Shown: piece by piece, positions 58,886 through 64,000 of the stretch | Layout of the letters: the number at the start of each line of letters is the position of its first letter | How positions within the stretch are numbered: position 1 is the stretch's first letter | Origin: Thermus arciformis | GTDB lineage: Bacteria > Deinococcota > Deinococci > Deinococcales > Thermaceae | Assembly (NCBI RefSeq): GCF_900102145.1 | Contig: NZ_FNBC01000005.1 | Location: forward strand, 1-64,000 | Direction: 5' to 3' | DNA: 64,000 bases | Position numbers and translations under genes: made by a program | Notes under the pieces: model-generated | What the model was told of the DNA's origin: nothing | The model's input: only the letters and a program-made list of their open reading frames with translations | Databases searched by the model: none

Positions 58886-59701
58886 CTATTCGGGATAGTA
58901 AAGGGGCCGGAAGGGAAGCCCCAGGGCCTCGGCGAAGGCCTCGAGGCCCAGGCGGTCCGGCTCCTCCAGGTGGTAGCGGAAGTTCCAGAGGTAGTGCTCC
59001 ATGAGAGCGGGGTGGACGCCAAGCCTTTCCGCCTCCCCTCGCGCCACCTCGCCGAGCCTCGCCAGGCCTTCCCGCCGGGCCCGCCTCAGGGCCTGGACCA
59101 AGGGCTTGGGGGGCGGGTTTTCCCTCCGGTAGGCCCAGACGGCGAAGACGAAGGGGAGGCGGGTCCTCCGGAACCAGAGGACGGAGAGGTCGGCCACCTG
59201 GACCCCGCCCAGGCTTGTGGGGAGGGCGTGGGGGGTTTCGGGGATCTCGGGAAGGAGGGCGGCGTAGGCCCTTATGGCCCGGTCGCCGATAAGGAGAACG
59301 CCGTCGTGGGCGGAAAGGAGCTCCAGCTCCCCCTTCGTCTGCTCGTAGCGGGGCTCGGCCCCGGCCTCCTTCAGGAGGAGCTTTAGAAGGGCCACGCTGG
59401 TGGCGCTTTCCGTGGTGAGGGCCACCCGCTTGAGGTCGGCCAGGGGCACGCGGTGGAAGAGGTTCACGGAGTAGACCGGCCCGAGCACCGCCACGGAGAA
59501 GTCCGGCAATAGGCCCAGGGCCTCCTGGTGGCGGAGGTAGGCGTAGCTGGAGGCCAAGGACAGGTCCAGCTTCCCCTCCAGGAGCCAGGCGTTGAGGGTG
59601 GTGGGGGGCGCGTGGACCACGGAGAAGCCCTCCGGCCTGAGGAAGCGGACCAGGGGGGCCACGTTGGCGTAGGGGGGAAACCCCACCCGCAGGGGCCTCA
59701 T
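58886..59701 (-). CDS. mqnA: Chorismate dehydratase (menaquinone, futalosine pathway)
   Basis: A 271-residue MqnA of the periplasmic-binding-protein fold, dehydrating chorismate to 3-enolpyruvylbenzoate as the first futalosine-pathway step. Typical parts are RVGFPPYANVAPLVRFL, LNAWLLEGKLDLSLASSYAYL, TTESATSVALLKLLLKEA, GVLLIGDRAI and DLSVLWFRRTRLPFVFAVW. ATG 59701 is the family start; the frame further upstream is spurious. It follows mqnE by 40 bp on the same strand. Confidence 0.94.
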   Translation of the reverse strand: MRPLRVGFPPYANVAPLVRFLRPEGFSVVHAPPTTLNAWLLEGKLDLSLASSYAYLRHQEALGLLPDFSVAVLGPVYSVNLFHRVPLADLKRVALTTESATSVALLKLLLKEAGAEPRYEQTKGELELLSAHDGVLLIGDRAIRAYAALLPEIPETPHALPTSLGGVQVADLSVLWFRRTRLPFVFAVWAYRRENPPPKPLVQALRRARREGLARLGEVARGEAERLGVHPALMEHYLWNFRYHLEEPDRLGLEAFAEALGLPFRPLYYPE

Positions 59702-59741
59702 CCCTCCCTTCCCCTCCTTGGTCCGGGGAAGCCGGGTGGGC

Positions 59742-60860
59742 TCACGCCTCCACCCGGTCCCAGACCCGCACCTCCCGGTAGAGGGCGTCCCGCTCCACGG
59801 GGAGGCGGCCCGCCATAAGGATAATGCGGGCGAGCTCCCGCTTGGTGAGGCCCTGGGGCGTGGGGCTTCCCGCCATGTGGACGATCCTCTCCTCAATGAG
59901 GGTGCCGTCAATGTCCGTGACCCCCCAGTCCAGGGAGACCTGGGCGAGCTCGGGGGTTAAGGTGGCCCAGTACCCCTTGATGTGGGGGAAGTTGTCCAGG
60001 TAAAGCCGGGCCACGGCCAGGTTTTTAAGGTCGTCCAGCCCCGTGGTGAACTCCTTCTTGCCCAGCTCCCGGGCGAGCAGGTTCCCGTCCGGCTGGAAGG
60101 CCAGGGGGATGAAGCTCATGAAGCCCCCCGTCTCGTCCTGGAGGCGGCGGAGGCGGTCCATGTGGTCCAGGCGCTCCTCCAGGGTCTCTATGTGCCCGTA
60201 GAGCATGGTGGCGTTGGTGGGGATGCCGAGCTCGTGGGCGGTGCGGTGGACCGCAAGCCACCCTTCCGCCGAGACCTTGGCCCGGGCGATCCTCCTCCGC
60301 ACCCTCTCGGCGAAGATCTCCGCCCCACCCCCCGGCATGGCGTCCAGGCCCGCCTCCTTCAGGGCCTCTAGGACCTCCCGGTAGGGGAGGCGGGCGATCT
60401 TGGAGAAGTGGTGGATCTCCGCCGCGGTCCAGGCCTTCACCTGGACCCCGGGGAAGTTCTCCTTCAGGGCCCGCACCAGGTCCAGGTAGTAGGAGAAGGG
60501 CCTTTTGGGGTGGTGGCCCGCGGTCATGTGGATCTCGGTGAGGCCAGGCTGGTAGCGCTCCTTGACCCAGGCCACCACCTCGTCCACCTCAAAGTCCCAG
60601 GCCCCTTCCTCGCCGAAGCGCCTCTGGAAGGCGCAGAAGGTGCACCCCACGTAGCAGATGTTGGTCTGGGAGACGCGGATGGAGTGGACGAAGTAGGTCT
60701 TGTGCCCGTGCTTCCTTTCCCGCACCAGGTTGGCGAGGCGCATGAGGGTGGGGAGGTCCCGGGTCTCGTAGAGCACGAGGCCGTCCTCAAAGGAAAGCCT
60801 TTTCCCCTCCATCACCTTCTCGGCGATGGGGAGGAGGCGGGGGTCCCGGATGCCTCTCAC
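59742..60860 (-). CDS. mqnE: Aminofutalosine synthase (radical SAM)
   Basis: A 372-residue radical SAM enzyme joining 3-enolpyruvylbenzoate to S-adenosylmethionine-derived adenosyl to form aminofutalosine. The cluster motif CYVGCTFC (Cys69, Cys73, Cys76) is intact, with EIHMTAGHHPKRPFSYYLDLVRALKE, DAMPGGGAEIFAERVRRRIA and TNATMLYGHIETLEERLDHMDRLRRLQDETGGFMSFIPLAF. MqnE rather than MqnC is indicated by this sequence and by adjacency to mqnA. Thermus uses menaquinone, which also feeds PsrABC. Confidence 0.93.
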   Translation of the reverse strand: MRGIRDPRLLPIAEKVMEGKRLSFEDGLVLYETRDLPTLMRLANLVRERKHGHKTYFVHSIRVSQTNICYVGCTFCAFQRRFGEEGAWDFEVDEVVAWVKERYQPGLTEIHMTAGHHPKRPFSYYLDLVRALKENFPGVQVKAWTAAEIHHFSKIARLPYREVLEALKEAGLDAMPGGGAEIFAERVRRRIARAKVSAEGWLAVHRTAHELGIPTNATMLYGHIETLEERLDHMDRLRRLQDETGGFMSFIPLAFQPDGNLLARELGKKEFTTGLDDLKNLAVARLYLDNFPHIKGYWATLTPELAQVSLDWGVTDIDGTLIEERIVHMAGSPTPQGLTKRELARIILMAGRLPVERDALYREVRVWDRVEA

Positions 60861-60870
60861 GCCCCGGAGT

Positions 60871-61536
60871 CTACTCCTCTAAGAGGCGCCGGACCAGGGC
60901 CTCCACCTCTTTCCTCCGCCCCCCCACGCTCTTCTCGGGGAGGAGGTTTCGCAGGTAGCGGTCGGTGAGGAGGAGGTCCACGTAGGGGTAGACCGTGGCC
61001 GCCATCACCGCGTCCAGGAGGTCGGAGGGGCGGGGCCTGCGGTGGCTGTCGGAGGCCATCCGGGCGAGGAGGTGGGCGAGGAGCCTGACGAAGGGCACTT
61101 CCTCGAGGCCGGCGCGCGCCTTGACCTCCTTTAGGGCCAGGGCGTGGGCCTCCCCGTAGGGAAGCCCCCAAAGGGCCTCGGGAAGCCCCAGGAAGGGGGA
61201 GAGGTCCGCGGGGTGCTCCCAGCTGCCCTCCTCGGAGAGGAGGTCCTCCCGGTACACCCCCCGCTTTTGCCTTGCGGCCACCTCCTGCCAGGGCCGGACC
61301 CAGTAGCCCCCCGAGAGGGCGGCGAAGACCTCCTGGAGGGCGGGGAGGAGGTAGCCCGCCTTCTCCTCCGGGCCCCTTTGGGGAAAGAGGGTTTCCAGGA
61401 CGTGGAAGGGGCTTGGGGGGGCGAGGGCTTTCCCCTTGAGGGCCAGAAAGAGCTGGCCGAAGGCCTCGTGCCCCTTCTGGCCCAGGAGGTGCTTGGCCAT
61501 GCGGCTGGCGTGGTTTTGGTCCAGGTAGACCAGCAC
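60871..61536 (-). CDS. PIN-like domain protein (unknown)
   Basis: A 221-residue protein with features of a PIN-like nuclease fold: an N-terminal hydrophobic strand ending LVYLDQNHASRMAKH (Asp6), a helix with VLETLF (Glu48), and a C-terminal segment RPSDLLDAVMAATVYPYVDLLLTDRYLRNLL (Asp175, Asp192). These acidic positions match the PIN quartet. The middle part is long and I recognise no family. It lies 10 bp before mqnE on the same strand, its start overlapping nothing; no antitoxin gene is adjacent. Confidence 0.6.
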   Translation of the reverse strand: MLVYLDQNHASRMAKHLLGQKGHEAFGQLFLALKGKALAPPSPFHVLETLFPQRGPEEKAGYLLPALQEVFAALSGGYWVRPWQEVAARQKRGVYREDLLSEEGSWEHPADLSPFLGLPEALWGLPYGEAHALALKEVKARAGLEEVPFVRLLAHLLARMASDSHRRPRPSDLLDAVMAATVYPYVDLLLTDRYLRNLLPEKSVGGRRKEVEALVRRLLEE

Positions 61537-61983
61537 CTACTCCTTGGCCCGGGCCAGCCAGAGGGCGGCGCTCAGAAGGGCCACCCCCCCGGCGAAGAGG
61601 AGGAAGTCCAGGGCCGCCTGGGGTTTGAAGGCCAGGGCCTTCTCAAAGAACTTCACCACCAGGATCATGACGATCACCTGGCCCAGCTTGTTCTTGAGGT
61701 CGGCCAGGCTCTCCACGGCCAAGACGTTGTCCAGGGGCACCTCCAGCTTGCCGATGAAGAGCTCAAAAAGACCCGCGCCAAAGATGAGGAAGACGGCGGA
61801 GAGAAGGGCCAGGTCCACGGCGCCCACCAGGGCGGGGAGGGCGGCCTCGAGGCCCTGCCCCAGGGCGGAGGCCGCCTCCAACAGGGCGTGCCAGGCGAAG
61901 TAAAAGGCCCCGAGGAGGAGGCCTACCACGGGCAGGACCATGGTCCAGCGCGCCAGGTTGGCCAGGGTGTTCCAAAGGCCCAT
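61537..61983 (-). CDS. YqhA/UPF0114 family membrane protein
   Basis: A 148-residue protein with four hydrophobic segments, matching UPF0114: WTMVLPVVGLLLGAFYFAWHALLEA, ALVGAVDLALLSAVFLIFGAGLFELFIGKLEV and SLADLKNKLGQVIVMILVVKFFEKAL. Function unknown. A minus-strand -10 TAGAAT (61990-61995) ends 6 nt before the ATG and overlaps the stop codon of the LacI-family gene, so it has its own leaderless promoter. Confidence 0.87.
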   Translation of the reverse strand: MGLWNTLANLARWTMVLPVVGLLLGAFYFAWHALLEAASALGQGLEAALPALVGAVDLALLSAVFLIFGAGLFELFIGKLEVPLDNVLAVESLADLKNKLGQVIVMILVVKFFEKALAFKPQAALDFLLFAGGVALLSAALWLARAKE

Positions 61984-61992
61984 GGGACGATT

Positions 61993-63027
61993 CTAGGGCA
62001 CGTAGGGCGCGGGACCTGGGGTCAGGGTGGAGGTCCTCTCCACGAGGAGGGGCTCAAAGCGCACCTCCCGGGGCGGGCCCGCGTAGCCTTGCATCCTCTC
62101 CAGAAGGAGCTGGGCCGCCCGGGCCCCCATGGCCTCCACGGGCTGGGCGATGGTGGAAAGCCCCACCTCCTCGGCGAAGGGGTGGCCGTCAAAGCCGAGG
62201 ACCCGCACCTCCCGGCCCACAGCGAGGCCCAGGCGCTCCGCCTCCTCCAGGACCCCTAAGGCCACCTGGTCCGCCCCGGCGAAGACGTTGAGGGGCGGGG
62301 AGGCCTTTTCCAGGAAGTGGCGGAGGGCGAGGCGCCCCCCCTCCTGGGAGAGGCGGGTGACGTAGAGGTGGTCTTCCGGGAAGGGGCGGCCCGCCTCCTC
62401 CAAAGCCTCCCGGAAGCCCGCCAGGCGCTCGGAGAAGACGGTGTGGCGGAAGGCCTTGTCGGGCTCCTCCTCCACCTTGATGGCGAAGATGGCCCCGGGA
62501 AAGCGGGCCAGGTACTCCCCCGCAAGCCGCCCCCCCAGGCGGTTGTCCAGGTAGACGGAGTCGTACCGGGGGTTTTTGGCGTCCACCAGGACCACGGGGC
62601 GGTCGGTGGGGAGGCGGCCTTCCTCAAAGTGCTCCGTGAGGTCGTAGGAGGCCAGGATGAGGCCGTCGGTGAGGTAGGCCAGGGTGGAGCTTTCCAGGTA
62701 GCGCCTGAGCCGGGCCTGGGAGAGGATGGGGAAGAGGGCGAGGTCGTAGCGCTTTTCCAGGAGGACGCCCTCTATGCCTTCCAAAAGCCTGCGGTAGAAC
62801 TCCGTGGCCACGAAGGGGAGGAGGACGCTCACCGTGTAGCTCCGCCCCCCCGCGATCCTGCGGGCGTGGGGGTTTGGGGTGTAGCCCAGCTCCTCCATGG
62901 CCCTAAGCACCCGGGCCCGGGTCTCGGGGCGCACCGCCGGGTGGTTGTTGAGCACCCGGCTCACCGTGCCGAGCCCTACCCCTGCCCGGGCGGCCACCTC
63001 GTGGATGGTGGGTTGCTTTCTCCTCAT
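61993..63027 (-). CDS. LacI-family transcriptional regulator
   Basis: A 344-residue repressor. The DNA-binding part is PTIHEVAARAGVGLGTVSRVLNNHPAVRPETRARVLRAMEELGYTPNPHARRIAGGRSYTVSVLLPF; the periplasmic-binding-like sensor follows, with VLGFDGHPFAEEVGLSTIAQPVEAMGARAAQLLLERM. The effector (a sugar or nucleoside) is unknown and no sugar genes are adjacent in this window. ATG 63027 is chosen from the family start. Two palindromes immediately upstream suggest autoregulation. Confidence 0.93.
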   Translation of the reverse strand: MRRKQPTIHEVAARAGVGLGTVSRVLNNHPAVRPETRARVLRAMEELGYTPNPHARRIAGGRSYTVSVLLPFVATEFYRRLLEGIEGVLLEKRYDLALFPILSQARLRRYLESSTLAYLTDGLILASYDLTEHFEEGRLPTDRPVVLVDAKNPRYDSVYLDNRLGGRLAGEYLARFPGAIFAIKVEEEPDKAFRHTVFSERLAGFREALEEAGRPFPEDHLYVTRLSQEGGRLALRHFLEKASPPLNVFAGADQVALGVLEEAERLGLAVGREVRVLGFDGHPFAEEVGLSTIAQPVEAMGARAAQLLLERMQGYAGPPREVRFEPLLVERTSTLTPGPAPYVP

Positions 63028-63033
63028 GGCGTG

Positions 63034-63058
63034 TGGAAGCGCTTCATGGAAACTTCCA
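63034..63058. promoter_or_regulatory. Tandem LacI-type operators
   Basis: TGGAAGCGCTTCA (63034-63046; core GAAGCGCTTC is a perfect palindrome) is followed directly by TGGAAACTTCCA (63047-63058; TGGAA-N2-TTCCA). They lie 7-31 bp upstream of the LacI-family start and near the divergent plsY promoter. Confidence 0.55.
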
Positions 63059-63102
63059 CCCTGAGGATACCCCAGGGCCCGGGCCTTTGCAAGAATGGGG
63101 GC

Positions 63103-63636
63103 ATGGTCTACCTCCTCCTGGCCTACCTCCTGGGCTCCTTGGTGGGGGGGCTCCTCCTCTTCCCCGAGGTGCGGGGGAAGGACCTCCCCGGGGGCTCGGG
63201 GGTCTTCCGCCGGAAGGGCCCCTGGGCCGCCTTGCTGGTGGTCCTCTTTGACCTGGGGAAAGGGGTCTTGGCCGCCCTCCTCACCCCGCCCGCCCTCCGC
63301 CCCTGGGCGGGGGTGGCCCTGGTGGCGGGCCACAACTGGCCCCTCTTCTTCCGCTTCCGGGGAGGCGGGGGGATCGCCCCTTCCCTGGGCTTCTTCCTGG
63401 CCTGGTTCCCCCGGGAGACCCTTTGGGCCACGGCCCTGGGCCTTTTGGTGGCGGGGGTCTACCACCTCGCCTACTGGCGGAAGGGGCGGAAGGGGATTTA
63501 CCCCATCCCCTTTGGGGCCGCCTTCGGCTACCTGGCCCTTCTCCTCCTGGCTCCCCCCGAAGGCCGCTGGGGGGCCCTTGGGGTGGCGGGGGTGGTGGCC
63601 CTAAGGGGCCTGCAAATCCTTAAGGGAAGGTGGTAG
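63103..63636 (+). CDS. plsY: Glycerol-3-phosphate acyltransferase PlsY-like
   Basis: A 177-residue polytopic protein (about five helices) of the PlsY family, which acylates glycerol 3-phosphate with acyl phosphate in phospholipid synthesis. The motifs are recognisable but divergent: YLLGSLVGGLLLF, KDLPGGSGVFRRKGPWAALLVVLFDLGKG and GHNWPLFFRFRGGGGIAPSLG. The canonical GSGNxGATN is reduced to GGSGVFRR, so activity should be checked. ATG 63103 has AAGAAT 6 nt upstream; a much longer upstream frame is a shadow. Confidence 0.82.
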   Translation: MVYLLLAYLLGSLVGGLLLFPEVRGKDLPGGSGVFRRKGPWAALLVVLFDLGKGVLAALLTPPALRPWAGVALVAGHNWPLFFRFRGGGGIAPSLGFFLAWFPRETLWATALGLLVAGVYHLAYWRKGRKGIYPIPFGAAFGYLALLLLAPPEGRWGALGVAGVVALRGLQILKGRW

Positions 63637-63645
63637 CTTTAGGGC

Positions 63646-64000
63646 ATGAAGATCCTGCGCTTTAACGAGGGCCGCTGGGGCATTTTGGAAGGGGAGCTGG
63701 TCCTGGAGACGGACGCCCCGGGGGGCAACCCCACGGGCAGGCGGTACGACCTCGCCTCGGTGCGCCTCCTGGTGCCCGCCACCCCCAGCAAGATCGTCTG
63801 CGTGGGGCGGAACTACCGGGAGCACATCCGGGAGATGGGGCACGACTTCGGGGAGGACCTGCCCCAGGAGCCGGGCCTTTTCCTCAAGGCCCCCAACACC
63901 CTGGCCCACCCCGCCAACCCCCGCGACCCGGAGAACACCGGGGACAGGGTGCCCTACCCCTTCTTCACCCAGGAGCTTCACTACGAGGGGGAGCTTGCCG
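63646..64000 (+). CDS. Fumarylacetoacetate hydrolase family protein, 5' part
   Basis: The first 118 codons of an FAH-family protein cut by the window end: [27 protein letters not shown], then [27 protein letters not shown] and [24 protein letters not shown], ending in YEGELA. The [10 protein letters not shown] and FLKAP segments are diagnostic; ELHYEGELA contains the first metal-binding glutamates. Members hydrolyse or decarboxylate 2-oxo acids in aromatic catabolism or act as oxaloacetate decarboxylases; which is unknown. It begins 9 bp after plsY. Confidence 0.88.
   Translation, partial: MKILRFNEGRWGILEGELVLETDAPGGNPTGRRYDLASVRLLVPATPSKIVCVGRNYREHIREMGHDFGEDLPQEPGLFLKAPNTLAHPANPRDPENTGDRVPYPFFTQELHYEGELA

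Overview
The window is a very GC-rich, gene-dense bacterial chromosome segment that I place in the genus Thermus. The evidence is protein similarity recalled from memory, not a search: a primary sigma factor with a Thermus-type acidic N-terminus and an almost invariant C-terminal half, a 327-residue malate dehydrogenase, an aspartokinase with an in-frame internal beta-subunit start, a polysulfide reductase PsrABC of the structurally known Thermus type, and a mqnA/mqnE futalosine menaquinone pair. The sigma factor N-terminus looks closer to T. aquaticus than to T. thermophilus, so I do not assign a species.

Layout. 1-322: 5' part of an IS630-like transposase, cut by the window edge. 0.4-4.7 kb: secreted TPR protein, WecG/TagA glycosyltransferase and ComB-like phosphatase (minus), then thiL (plus). 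4.8-6.7 kb: a short-chain dehydrogenase with atypical codon use, a nitroreductase, and an MNT nucleotidyltransferase whose HEPN partner survives only as a 20-codon remnant. 6.7-8.9 kb: hisC-hisB-hisH. 8.9-12.7 kb: sugar kinase, PaaK-like ligase, purE-purK. 12.7-15.3 kb: SbtA bicarbonate transporter and SbtB PII-like protein, DedA, and TerC behind a yybP-ykoY-type riboswitch. 15.4-24.6 kb: SufT-like protein, malic enzyme, NurA-HerA, then the glycine cleavage system gcvT-H-PA-PB. 24.6-31 kb: a polysulfide respiration locus (secreted rhodanese, PsrC, PsrB, PsrA, TorD-type chaperone, NarL-type regulator, cysteine-rich soluble histidine kinase). 31-37.6 kb: ribF, Nudix hydrolase, pentaheme cytochrome c behind an FNR-like palindrome, 2H phosphoesterase, EamA transporter, rpoD, RsmC-like methyltransferase. 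37.6-47.4 kb: aspartokinase, a phosphoribosyltransferase, mdh, dnaG, a degenerate cyclase/ATPase/TPR protein and an MrfA-like helicase. 47.4-58 kb: small housekeeping genes including scpB, tsaC and pilC, an FAD-linked oxidase, a diguanylate cyclase, tyrA and DAHP synthase. 58-64 kb: VOC protein, YceI, mqnA-mqnE, a PIN-like protein, a LacI-family regulator, plsY and the start of an FAH-family gene.

Themes. Most genes are packed with 1-30 bp overlaps. Many operon-leading genes look leaderless: a TANNNT (or ANNNT-like) -10 hexamer ends 6-7 nt before the start codon, and two divergent pairs share or nearly share their start or -10 sequences. Energy metabolism genes point to a menaquinone-based respiratory chain with a dedicated, two-component-controlled polysulfide branch. 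No CRISPR array, tRNA or rRNA gene was seen. No gap between genes exceeds 300 bp.
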